Of a DNA stretch of 64,000 bases, positions 45,400 to 54,001 are shown in pieces. Below the pieces are notes generated by a model, which saw only the letters and a program-made list of their open reading frames with translations, was not told the origin of the DNA and made no database searches. Made by a program: the position numbers and the translations under genes. Source of the stretch: JAUNBG01 sp964442735 (GTDB lineage: Bacteria; Planctomycetota; Planctomycetia; Pirellulales; Thermoguttaceae); assembly GCA_964442735.1 (NCBI GenBank), contig CAYUAP010000001.1, positions 1 to 64,000 of the forward strand. Direction: 5' to 3'. Within the stretch, counting starts at the first letter, position 1. Every line of letters begins with the position of its first letter.

Positions 45400-45951
45400 G
45401 GAAAACTCCGGCTTGATTCTCTATTTGATTTGGTTTACCACTTAACAACACCTCCGACTCTCCCGAGAGAATCGACCAATATTGGCACTTTCGTTTATTA
45501 CTCAATTACCAGAACTTAAACGTTCCGATACGGAATAATCTACAAATCAACAGCAAGTTAAGGTTTGAAATAACCCTTTTCCATTGAATGAAATACATGT
45601 CAAAAACATTCGACACCATATACAACCTAAAGCGCGCAATTTATATAGTATACCAATTTAATCGAAAGTCCGAAAACTTCAAGGTTTTTAAGTGAACTTT
45701 TCGCAATTTCATAAAAATTCCTTAAATTTATCCGTTATAAGTGTAATATTCGTGGTAATACATAACCAATAACCGATTGGATTTTATGAAATAACCCAAA
45801 AATTCATCACGGAACTGAAAGTTCAAACGTGTAAACAATTCTAAATTTATGAAAAAATACAGATAAAAACAATTCGATTAATTATAGAGGGGGGAGAATG
45901 GAGCTTTTTTTCACAATATTTTTAGGGGATATATTCAAAAGGCAAAAAATA

Positions 45952-45960
45952 TGGTATAAT
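45952..45960 (+). promoter_or_regulatory. Candidate extended -10 promoter box
   Basis: TGGTATAAT fits an extended -10 element; no convincing -35 box is present. Transcription from here would give a leader of about 210 bases before the gene at 46178. Confidence 0.35.
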
Positions 45961-46024
45961 ATTAAATTTGGATAGTGTGGGTATAAATTTTGTCAGAACT
46001 CTTGTTTTCGGTATACGAGACATT

Positions 46025-46079
46025 ATTCATTGTTTTCTCTGTAATTTAGGTGATAATGGCATTGTTTTAAACAATGAAT
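46025..46079 (+). promoter_or_regulatory. Alternative hairpins in the leader of the 46178 gene
   Basis: ATTCATTGTTT (46025-46035) pairs perfectly with AAACAATGAAT (46069-46079). The same right arm can instead pair with CATTGTTT at 46060-46067, forming the palindrome CATTGTTTTAAACAATG. The two folds exclude each other, as in attenuators or riboswitch-like leaders. Confidence 0.35.
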
Positions 46080-46177
46080 GAATTTTGAAATTACTGGGAT
46101 TTATATATAAATTGCGAATTGCCCGATTTTATAAAATAAAGGACACAATTCGAATAAATAAATGGAAGGGATAAAAC

Positions 46178-47617
46178 ATGCCGACATCATTATTTCAATA
46201 TGAAATGTTGCCAACAACCTGGTTTTACATCTCGGGACTAATGATTATTGCTGTGTTTTTTCGTTTTAATCGATTTTGGAGTGTTCGTAATTTTGATATT
46301 ATTGGTCTAATATTAACGACACCCGGTCTTCTTTATATTGCAATGGGGAAAACGGCAAACGATCCGATTATTGGAACGGGCTATTTATGGTTGACTTTTT
46401 TGGGTGGATTGATATTCATTCGAATGATATTGGATACCATTATGATTCGTCGTCCTTTGTTAGAGCCTAATTTATCGTCTTCCGGATTGACGTTTGCCTG
46501 TATTTTACTGATGGCATTTATGATAGCCAGTATCATGGTAAATCGTGGTGATAAAATAGAATCATTGGGTACTCTTCGTTTAGAACAAATTATGACGATG
46601 CGCCAAGAGTTTGGTTCCGTTCCTACCCCACATTTTGATGAAAAACCGGGCTATACACCCTTTCATTGGTTTGTTGATATGACAAACAGCTATTTTGCCC
46701 CTTCCGAAAAATACTGGAAGGCGAATTTTACCAATTCCGATGTTGTGTCTTTTGACTCGACCGGTAAAATGGAACCACAGACAATTGAGGGGACCAGTCC
46801 TGTCAAAAACCGTGTAGAGAAAAATAAAAGAACATTCGTCCAGGATATCCAAAAAAAAGTGAATACGGCAGAAGGTAAAGGGGATGTGCTTGAAAGTGCT
46901 TTTCTTGTCTTTTGTATTATTTTTATTCAATGTGGAATTGTCTTGAGTATGATTTATATCGGACAATGTCATTTTGGTAATATAAAAACAGGTGTTGCGG
47001 CGGCTTTTATTTACCTTCTCCATCCCTACGTGGTTCAGGAACCATCCAATCTGGCACACATTCTTCCCGCTTTTTTAATTGTAACCGCGATTGCCTTTTA
47101 TCGTAGACCTGTATTATCGGGTATCCTGATTGGATTGGCGGGCTCGCTGGTCTTTTATCCCTTTTTCCTGATTCCGCTTTGGATTGGTTTTTATTGGAAG
47201 AAGGGATTTGTTCGTTTTGTCTTGGGGGCTTTTTCCGCAGTACTGGGAATGGCTCTCCTTCTGCTTTTATCGCCTCCTTCGTTTGGTTCCTATGGTGTCC
47301 AAGCTGCCATGATGTTCGGATATCGTTCTGTTTGTGTACTATTTCCCGATGGATTATGGGCCTATTGCCCCTCAATTTATCGGATTCCGATTTTCGCCGT
47401 TTTTGCCGGACTGTGTATCGGTTTGATGCTGTGGCCCCCTCGAAAAAATCTGGCTACCTTGATGGCCTGTTCCACCCTGTTAATGATTGGTGTCCAATTC
47501 TGGATGGGAAATCAGGGCGGTTTGTTTATTGCCTGGTATTTACCTTTATTGATTCTAACAATTTTTCGTCCAAATCTTGAAGATCGTGTTGCGGTTTCCA
47601 CTGTTGTTGATATCTAA
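46178..47617 (+). CDS. Polytopic membrane protein, possibly GT-C-like
   Basis: This 479-residue membrane protein is of unknown function. Four or five N-terminal spans are followed by an extracytoplasmic segment (about 121-237) and then about seven spans. The architecture recalls GT-C-type glycosyltransferases that use polyprenyl-linked sugars, but the usual acidic motif in the first loop is not evident. It is first in a likely operon with a DksA-like regulator (15 bases later) and manC, which supports a link to mannose-containing glycans. The assignment is inference. Confidence 0.75.
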   Translation: MPTSLFQYEMLPTTWFYISGLMIIAVFFRFNRFWSVRNFDIIGLILTTPGLLYIAMGKTANDPIIGTGYLWLTFLGGLIFIRMILDTIMIRRPLLEPNLSSSGLTFACILLMAFMIASIMVNRGDKIESLGTLRLEQIMTMRQEFGSVPTPHFDEKPGYTPFHWFVDMTNSYFAPSEKYWKANFTNSDVVSFDSTGKMEPQTIEGTSPVKNRVEKNKRTFVQDIQKKVNTAEGKGDVLESAFLVFCIIFIQCGIVLSMIYIGQCHFGNIKTGVAAAFIYLLHPYVVQEPSNLAHILPAFLIVTAIAFYRRPVLSGILIGLAGSLVFYPFFLIPLWIGFYWKKGFVRFVLGAFSAVLGMALLLLLSPPSFGSYGVQAAMMFGYRSVCVLFPDGLWAYCPSIYRIPIFAVFAGLCIGLMLWPPRKNLATLMACSTLLMIGVQFWMGNQGGLFIAWYLPLLILTIFRPNLEDRVAVSTVVDI

Positions 47618-47632
47618 AACTAGAGGTTATTT

Positions 47633-48019
47633 ATGAAACATTTTACAAAAGACGAACTTAATTCTTTTGAAACACTTCTGTTGGAGCTTCGGCAACGTTT
47701 GCGCGGGGATGTTACTTCTATCTCCAATAGTGTGACAGAAAAAAACAGTCAAATAGAATCCGGGTCAACCTCTGCGTCTCCCATTCACCTGGCAGAAGCC
47801 GGTACCGATACTTTTGAACAGGAATTTGCCATGTCACTTTTGGAAGCAGGTTCTGGTCATCTAAAGGAAATTGAGAATGCCCTCCTGCGAATAAAAGACG
47901 GAACCTATGGTACTTGTGAAAATTGCGGTAAACAAATCACAAAAAAACGACTGGAGGCTATCCCCTATACCAATATCTGTATCGATTGCGCAAATGCTCG
48001 TTCTAAACGAAGGGGATAA
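47633..48019 (+). CDS. TraR/DksA-type zinc-finger protein
   Basis: The 128-residue protein has an N-terminal coiled coil and a C4 zinc finger, CENCGKQITKKRLEAIPYTN followed by CIDC. DksA-type proteins bind the secondary channel of RNA polymerase and adjust promoters, often with ppGpp. The coiled-coil tip normally carries Asp-x-x-Asp-Ala; here the region AEAGTDTFEQEFAM has a similar acidic pattern. It sits between a membrane protein and manC, so it may simply be co-transcribed. Whether it is a true DksA or one of the short YbiI/YocK-like paralogues is open. Confidence 0.88.
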   Translation: MKHFTKDELNSFETLLLELRQRLRGDVTSISNSVTEKNSQIESGSTSASPIHLAEAGTDTFEQEFAMSLLEAGSGHLKEIENALLRIKDGTYGTCENCGKQITKKRLEAIPYTNICIDCANARSKRRG

Positions 48020-48063
48020 ATGGAGAACATTTTTTATTTTGTCTCCGCATAATATTTATAATC

Positions 48064-49176
48064 ATGGAAACAAATGACGTTTATGCAGTAATAATGGCGG
48101 GAGGAATCGGTTCCCGTCTATGGCCGGAAAGCCGACAAAAATGTCCGAAACAGTTTCTCTCTTTTTTTAATAATGAAATTTTATTAACTGCAACGGTCAA
48201 ACGAGTTTTACCGTTTATTCCATTGGAAAATATCATTGTTGTAACGAATCGGGAATCCTCTTCACGTGTTCGGCAGCTTTTACCAACTCTTCCTTCGGAA
48301 AATATTCTTGCGGAGCCCTATTCCAGAAATACGGCTCCTTGTATCGGCTGGGCGGCTACTGAATTACTCCGAAGATGTACCAATCCAAATATGCTTGTTC
48401 TTCCGTCTGATCATTATATATATCCAAACCAATTGTTTATCCAAACAATAATCAATGGTTTGTCTCTTCTAAACGAGTCAGAGGAACGGTTGATTGTATT
48501 TGGAATTAAGCCAACGGAACCACGTACCACCTATGGTTATATTAAAGGTGGACAGACCCTTCTTCATAAATGTTCCGATGATTTTAAATTTGACGCGTTT
48601 AATGTTGACTGTTTTATAGAAAAACCTTGTTATGAAAAAGCGGTGGCATTTATAAATTCGGGCCGATATCTATGGAATAGCGGAATATTTCTCTGGAAGG
48701 CCCAAACGATCTTGGCACGAATTCATCGCTATATGCCCGACTTGAAACAGCAGTTGGACCGTTTATTTCAAGTTGAGGAGGAACAAAATCGCGACAAAAT
48801 CTATCAATCGCTTCAAAATATTTCCATTGATTACGCTATATTGGAACAGTCACAAGACCTTGTTGTCCTTCCCTGTAATTTTCAATGGAGCGATTTGGGA
48901 TCATTTCGAGCTCTGGAAGAACTTTATTCCCATCAAAAAGACGATTGGGGGAATGTAGCGGTTCATTCACAATTGATAACATTGGATGCCCAAAATAATC
49001 ACGTTCGACGCCGAACTGATTCATTAACGGATCACCTAACCATTCTTGTCGATGTCGATGATCTGCTTGTAGTGGAAACAGAAGGAATAACTTTAATTGT
49101 TAAAAAGGGTGAAGAACAAAAAATACAAAAGGTTCTCCAGCGCCTATCGGAAGAGAACCGAACCGAATATTTATGA
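48064..49176 (+). CDS. manC: Mannose-1-phosphate guanylyltransferase
   Basis: It makes GDP-mannose from mannose-1-phosphate and GTP, feeding gmd at 37953. The nucleotide motif MAGGIGSRLWPESRQKCPKQ lies near residue 11 and the sugar motifs EKPCYEKAVAFINSGRYLWN(SGIF) near 184. At 370 residues it lacks the C-terminal isomerase domain of bifunctional ManC/AlgA. It is the third gene in a forward cluster and converges with the sigma-factor gene. Confidence 0.93.
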   Translation: METNDVYAVIMAGGIGSRLWPESRQKCPKQFLSFFNNEILLTATVKRVLPFIPLENIIVVTNRESSSRVRQLLPTLPSENILAEPYSRNTAPCIGWAATELLRRCTNPNMLVLPSDHYIYPNQLFIQTIINGLSLLNESEERLIVFGIKPTEPRTTYGYIKGGQTLLHKCSDDFKFDAFNVDCFIEKPCYEKAVAFINSGRYLWNSGIFLWKAQTILARIHRYMPDLKQQLDRLFQVEEEQNRDKIYQSLQNISIDYAILEQSQDLVVLPCNFQWSDLGSFRALEELYSHQKDDWGNVAVHSQLITLDAQNNHVRRRTDSLTDHLTILVDVDDLLVVETEGITLIVKKGEEQKIQKVLQRLSEENRTEYL

Positions 49177-49203
49177 ATTACCCCAAGTTTCCATGCGAAT
49201 TTT

Positions 49204-49992
49204 TTAGAGTTCGTAACGTCGATGATTATATAGTTTTTTGATTCGATCCACGATGGAACTGTGCATTTGACTGACACGACTTTCACTCAAATCGAGTGTT
49301 GCGCCAATTTCCTTCATGGTTAATTCTTCAAAATAGTAAAGAATAATAATTAAGCGTTCATTTTTTGTCAGTCCTTTAGTGCAGGCGCGTATGAGCTCTG
49401 TTCGTGCCAGACGTTCGGTGGGATCTTCACTTCGCCGATCCGGAATCATTTCCAGTTCGGTAACTTCCCCTTCACCACCCTGATCGATCCAGCTTTTATC
49501 CAGACTGGTCAAATTAACACGGCAACTATCGGTTATAGTCTTTTTGACTTCATCAACAGGCATATTGAGAAAATTTGAGAGTTCTTCTTCTGAAGGTTTA
49601 CGGCCAAATGTACCTTCCAGGACTTTATAGGCTTCATTGAGTTTACTAGCCTTGGATCGAACCATACGGGGAACCCAATCCATAGAACGGAGTTCATCCA
49701 ACATTGCACCACGAATTCGTGTAACGCAAAAAGTCTCAAATTTTACACCGCGTTCGGGATTAAACGCCTGAAGGGCGTCGATTAAACCAAAAGTTCCAGA
49801 AGAGATTAGATCATCCAGTTCAATTTCTCCAGGCAGTTTGGCATGTATTTTTTCGGCTAGTCGACGAACAAGGGGCATATAATGCTCCACGAGGCGATTT
49901 CTTAAGATGATGTCCTCTTGATTATGACTATATGCCAACCAAACCTTTTCTATTTCATCGCGTGATATTACTGCTGTCTTCAGCTTTTCCAT
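49204..49992 (-). CDS. fliA: RNA polymerase sigma factor, FliA/WhiG family
   Basis: This 262-residue alternative sigma-70 factor usually drives late flagellar genes. Region 2 is seen as LVEHYMPLVRRLAEKIHAKL and GLIDALQAFNPERGVKFETF with RIRGAMLDELRSMDWVPR, which is typical of FliA/WhiG. Region 4 holds TMKEIGATLDLSESRVSQMH, the helix-turn-helix for the -35 element. AAAGGA precedes the start. With fliI in the window it suggests flagella, but no anti-sigma gene flgM is nearby. Confidence 0.92.
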   Translation of the reverse strand: MEKLKTAVISRDEIEKVWLAYSHNQEDIILRNRLVEHYMPLVRRLAEKIHAKLPGEIELDDLISSGTFGLIDALQAFNPERGVKFETFCVTRIRGAMLDELRSMDWVPRMVRSKASKLNEAYKVLEGTFGRKPSEEELSNFLNMPVDEVKKTITDSCRVNLTSLDKSWIDQGGEGEVTELEMIPDRRSEDPTERLARTELIRACTKGLTKNERLIIILYYFEELTMKEIGATLDLSESRVSQMHSSIVDRIKKLYNHRRYEL

Positions 49993-50494
49993 GCTGTTTT
50001 CCTTTTAATCCACTCGTAAAAGAAGTTTTTTGTTAAAAATCTTCTTCTTTGGAGCATTTCCTTGACTATTATTGTTCTGATCCGATCATCCAGACCAACT
50101 CATCTTATTTTTATTTCTATTATAACTATAATTTTAAAAAATGAATGATGTTTTAATGTCGATTCAAGAACAATAACAATTTTTTTCATTTGAGGAAAGA
50201 ACAAAATGGCTACATCCCCTTAATTTTTCCAAAATTTTATTTTTTATAGATTCGTAATGAATTGCTTGACTGGTACTTTTATCTGGAATATTCAACAATT
50301 ACCAATAAACCACTGTTTTTTATTAAAGTTTTAATAAAATAACGATAATTACATGTCGCACTAATAAACAATAAAGTTTTTGATAACATTTTACTTGAGA
50401 CTTGTATTATGACGATATGGATACAAGGGAGGGTGAATAATCCGGGAATAATTGTATTGGAGGAGAAAACATCTGTCAGGACGGAAGGGAAAAA
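49993..50494. other. Divergent intergenic region between sigma factor and histidine kinase
   Basis: AT-rich and without a supported gene or RNA. It should contain the promoters of both divergent genes; no strong consensus was identified. Confidence 0.45.
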
Positions 50495-51250
50495 ATGGAA
50501 AATCAAAGATCCGAAATAGAAGCATTACGCGAACGGGTACGTCAATTGGAACAGCAATTGGCCAAGACGCAGCAGTTAACGGCTGTTGGTGAATTAGCGA
50601 GTACCACGACACATGAATTCAATAATATATTGACAATGATAATCAATTATGCGCAGATGGGAATACGTCATAAAGATGAAGCAACACGAGATAAATCACT
50701 GTCTAAAATACTTGATTCGGCCAATCGGGCGGCCCGAATTACCCAAACGGTTCTCGGTTTGGCACGAAATCGCAAGCCGGGCAAGGAGTCTTCTGACCTG
50801 ACTTCCTTAACCGAAGATGTTTTACTCCTTTTGGAACGGGAAATGAACAAATATCATATTTCCGTTGAAAAAAATTTCGAGACGGTTCCGAATATAATGG
50901 CCAATGGAAATCAGGTTCAACAGGTATTGGTCAACCTTTTAATAAACGCACGTCAGGCGATGCCGTCCGGAGGACGATTGGTCCTGAAACTGTCTCTGGA
51001 TAAAGAGGCCAATATGGTCGAACTGCAGATCCGTGATTATGGCATAGGTATTCCAGCAGAAAAACTCCCTCATATTTTTGATTCGTTTTATACCACTAAA
51101 GAAGGACCGGATGACAGTGGTAAAGGTGGTACCGGTTTGGGATTGTCTCTCTGTAAAAATATAATGGAGAATCACCAAGGTAAAATTCGTGTAGAAAGTG
51201 CCATTGGAAAAGGAACTGCCTTTACTTTAAGGTTTCCGGTTGCTCTATAA
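50495..51250 (+). CDS. Cytoplasmic sensor histidine kinase
   Basis: This 251-residue kinase consists of an N-terminal coiled coil (ALRERVRQLEQQLAKTQQL), an H box with phospho-acceptor His in TTTHEFNNIL (about 37), and a GHKL ATPase domain with N box NLLINARQAM (~150), G1 DYGIGIP and G2 GTGLGLSLCKN. It has no sensor or membrane domain. It resembles NtrB-type kinases. No response regulator is adjacent, so it is an orphan and may take its signal from a partner bound to the coiled coil. Confidence 0.92.
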   Translation: MENQRSEIEALRERVRQLEQQLAKTQQLTAVGELASTTTHEFNNILTMIINYAQMGIRHKDEATRDKSLSKILDSANRAARITQTVLGLARNRKPGKESSDLTSLTEDVLLLLEREMNKYHISVEKNFETVPNIMANGNQVQQVLVNLLINARQAMPSGGRLVLKLSLDKEANMVELQIRDYGIGIPAEKLPHIFDSFYTTKEGPDDSGKGGTGLGLSLCKNIMENHQGKIRVESAIGKGTAFTLRFPVAL

Positions 51251-51290
51251 TTCCGGTTATTCTAGAATTCCGGTTGCTCTATAATATTAT
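51235..51290. repeat. Short duplication spanning convergent gene ends
   Basis: CCGGTTGCTCTATAA occurs at the end of the kinase gene and again about 32 bases later, with TTCCGGTTATTCTAGAATTC between. The first copy encodes the kinase stop, the second the last residues of the convergent epimerase. Confidence 0.7.
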
Positions 51291-52416
51291 GGCAAAGGTA
51301 CCATTGAGTGGTTTCACGGATGCGTTCTTCCAGTGATTTGGGATAGTGGTAGTTAAATTGACGAATCAATTTCGTATTGGAACAAATCCAGGGACCACGA
51401 ATGGCTTCTATTGCTTTATTCCAATCGAGGGAAACCTGTTTTTTAATAATTCTTTTCCAGATTTCCTGAACAATTCCTGTTCCAATCACTCCGGCAGGCG
51501 GCACTTTTACACATTTAAGGTCCGATCGACCAAAACTTCGGGCTATTAATTTTCCGAATTCCGAAAATAGAGGAAGTTCCGAAAAGCCTGGAAAATAGAA
51601 GCCAACTCCGGAACAGATCTTTTGGGGGCCCGTTTGTACTGGTTCCAGACTATCCGGAACAAGACGTTCTCCATAAAGTGCCCCTTTCACGAGGAGTTCG
51701 ACGAGATCCTCTACATAAACAAAGGAGAATCGTTGATCGTAATATCCTGGAATCGGAAATCGGGATCCACTTGCGGCTATCTTGAATAATGGAACGGAAA
51801 GCGGATCTCTTGGGCCAAATACATAGGGGGGCCGAAAAACCGTTATTGGAAGTCGATCGGCATATGAAAGAAGTTTTTTTTCTCCGGCCAATTTACTTTT
51901 ACCATAGGGGGATACGGGATGGGGACAATCGGTTTCCCGACACGGACGATAACGATAGTACGGTTCTGTTTCGAGAACTTTTTCCAATTCCGGGATTAAT
52001 TCATTCCTATTACAACATGGACCTGGACCAACTGCCGCAAGGGAGGATATCGAAACAAGAATAGGGGCTGTTCCGGTTTTTTCTGCGACGTCAAGACAAA
52101 CCGCTGCAACATTTTCACAACCTTCACTATTGATCCGCATAAAATCATGGGGGGTAATGGCTCGTGTCAGGCCCGCCAAATGAAAGATTATTGAGGAACC
52201 GGTAACTCCTTGATAGAGGGACTTTTTATCTGTAACATCACCTTCTATCAATTCCGCTCCCAATTCCTGAAGAGAGGTTTTGAGGGAGGTATTACGTACC
52301 AGACATCGCAGATGGACACCCTTCTGTGATAGTAATTGCGCCAATGCTGTTCCAATAAAACCTGTTCCTCCAGTAATGAATACTGTTTTATCATTTAGAT
52401 CTATCACGTTACGCAT
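51262..52416 (-). CDS. NAD-dependent epimerase/dehydratase (extended SDR)
   Basis: This 384-residue Rossmann-fold enzyme has TGGTGFIGTALAQLL near residue 15, DVTDKKSL near 60, the Ser in VSISSLAAVGPG near 125 and catalytic YGKSK near 171. FRPPYVFGPRDP follows. It most resembles the dihydroflavonol reductase/HpnA-like extended SDRs. The substrate may be a nucleotide sugar or a lipid precursor. It converges on the histidine kinase gene. Confidence 0.85.
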   Translation of the reverse strand: MRNVIDLNDKTVFITGGTGFIGTALAQLLSQKGVHLRCLVRNTSLKTSLQELGAELIEGDVTDKKSLYQGVTGSSIIFHLAGLTRAITPHDFMRINSEGCENVAAVCLDVAEKTGTAPILVSISSLAAVGPGPCCNRNELIPELEKVLETEPYYRYRPCRETDCPHPVSPYGKSKLAGEKKLLSYADRLPITVFRPPYVFGPRDPLSVPLFKIAASGSRFPIPGYYDQRFSFVYVEDLVELLVKGALYGERLVPDSLEPVQTGPQKICSGVGFYFPGFSELPLFSEFGKLIARSFGRSDLKCVKVPPAGVIGTGIVQEIWKRIIKKQVSLDWNKAIEAIRGPWICSNTKLIRQFNYHYPKSLEERIRETTQWYLCHNIIEQPEF

Positions 52417-52653
52417 TTATTGTATTTTATATTTATTAAATGTTTTTATATTAAAGCGTCAATCGCCGACCTATACAATTTTATTTATTTAGAATGAAAA
52501 ATCAATTGCCCCAATCCAAAAAAAACATATTGGTATATAATAGAATACATTGGAGAATAAAAAAGAAGGTATTAGAAGTTTGATCGGAGGTGACCGATCT
52601 TTGATTTTATTCCAGATTATGGCGAATACAACGATTTATGACAGGAGTATACA

Positions 52654-53664
52654 ATGGGCTGGGAATACAGTGAAAAAGTCAAGCAATTGTTTTTGGATGC
52701 GGTACATGGCAAGCCGGGAACCCATTTGGGGGAAATTGAAAATCCGGACGGCGTGGGAGAACATGGTTCAATTGCTTGTGGTGATGCCTTAAAATTTTCA
52801 TTTCGAGTTAAAAAAAATGATTCTGACCCTCTTAAAGACATGATTACTGAAGCTCGATATTTAACATTTGGCTGTACTTCGGCAATAGCAGCTTCCGAGG
52901 CGCTCTGTTGTCTTCTGGAAGATCGAATGGTTACGCCAATTGAGGCTTTAAAGATAACGAATGCCGATATTGTGGAGTTTTTACAGGGACTTCCGGAACA
53001 GAAAATTCATTGTTCTGTCATGGGGGCGGAAGCATTGGAAGCGGCGGTTTTCGACTGGGCGAAAAAACGGGGTGTCGATCTGACTCAATTGGGAATTGAA
53101 TCGCATACCGAGGAAGAGGAAGAAGGCCGTATGGTCTGTAAATGTTTTGGAATGACCGATCTCTATATTAAACGAAAGATTAAGGAGCTCAATCTTCACA
53201 CCATTCCGGAAATTACCGGGGCCATAAAAGCGGGGGGAGGATGTATGAACTGTCATCACGCGCCCGGCGGTTTACAGGATCTTCTTGATGAAGTATGGGG
53301 AAAGGAAAAAACAAATTCGAGGGCCAAACCAGAGTACGGTAATTTTGTACCGCTTTCTACATTAGGATCTATTGACGCCCCTCCTGCTCCGCATAAAGTG
53401 GAGGCAACCGTCTCGAAGGAAGTGGTCCTTTCTCCCTATCAATTGGCCAAAAAGATCGAACATGTCGTTGAATCCTATATTCGGCCCATGCTCCGAAAAG
53501 ATGGAGGTGATATTGAAATTTTCGATATCAAGGACAAAATGGTTTATGTCGAGTTATCTGGGGCATGTGCCCATTGCGTCGGTGCGGAACAGACATTAAA
53601 ATTGCTGGTTGAGAATACACTGAAATCTCAAGTGGACGAAGGTATCAAGATCGTTCAGGTTTGA
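52654..53664 (+). CDS. nifU: NifU-type iron-sulphur cluster scaffold
   Basis: The 336-residue protein has the full three-part NifU layout. The IscU-like domain carries the cluster cysteines in IACGD (~42), FGCTSAIA (~73) and HCSVMGAEA (~115). A BFD-like [2Fe-2S] domain shows MVCKCFGMTD and GGGCMNCHHAPGG. The C-terminal Nfu domain has SGACAHCVGAE. It assembles clusters for client proteins. The IscS/NifS desulphurase normally next to it is absent here. AGGAG precedes the ATG, with a -10-like TATAAT at 52536-52541. Full-length NifU also occurs outside nitrogen fixers, so nitrogenase need not be implied. Confidence 0.95.
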   Translation: MGWEYSEKVKQLFLDAVHGKPGTHLGEIENPDGVGEHGSIACGDALKFSFRVKKNDSDPLKDMITEARYLTFGCTSAIAASEALCCLLEDRMVTPIEALKITNADIVEFLQGLPEQKIHCSVMGAEALEAAVFDWAKKRGVDLTQLGIESHTEEEEEGRMVCKCFGMTDLYIKRKIKELNLHTIPEITGAIKAGGGCMNCHHAPGGLQDLLDEVWGKEKTNSRAKPEYGNFVPLSTLGSIDAPPAPHKVEATVSKEVVLSPYQLAKKIEHVVESYIRPMLRKDGGDIEIFDIKDKMVYVELSGACAHCVGAEQTLKLLVENTLKSQVDEGIKIVQV

Positions 53665-53689
53665 TATCTCCTTCTTCCTTTATTTTACG

Positions 53690-53765
53690 GTAACCATTCA
53701 CGAACGATTTTGAAACCATGGATATCACGGATAAACAGCGACAGTCTGTCGTAAAATACAATATT
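53690..53765 (+). repeat. Dispersed repeat family B, copy 4 (left arm)
   Basis: GGTAACCATTCACGAACG, then TTTGAAACCATGGATATCAC and TAAACAGCGACAGTCTGTCG. It is the inverted partner of the copy at 53825-53918. Confidence 0.65.
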
Positions 53766-53824
53766 TTACAATAATAAACGAAACATTTTTATCTATTATA
53801 ATAAATAATTTATAATAAATAATT

Positions 53825-53918
53825 ATTTCATAAAAAAGTTTGTTTGCCAAATAACTATCCCCGTGAAAAACAGTGTTATCCGTGATTTCACTTTATATCC
53901 GTGAACAGTTACATTTTA
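53825..53918 (-). repeat. Dispersed repeat family B, copy 5 (right arm)
   Basis: In reverse complement it reads GTAACTGTTCACGGATATAA, GTGAAATCACGGATAACACT and TTTTTCACGGGG, then TTTGGCAAACAAAC. It pairs as an inverted repeat with 53690-53765 and matches 61434-61530 closely. Confidence 0.7.
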
Positions 53919-54001
53919 CGATTGTATTTACGATTGTATTTCAGGAATATAATGTTCCCACGATTACAATAATCTTTAACCGTTAATATTAGGACTTCGA
54001 C

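Larger units (their letters stand above)
45400..46177. other. Long AT-rich intergenic region with leader hairpins
   Basis: No gene is seen in these 778 bases. Most is AT-rich. The right third holds an extended -10 box (TGGTATAAT at 45952-45960) and two overlapping inverted repeats at 46025-46079, which would lie in a long leader of the forward gene at 46178. Confidence 0.5.
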
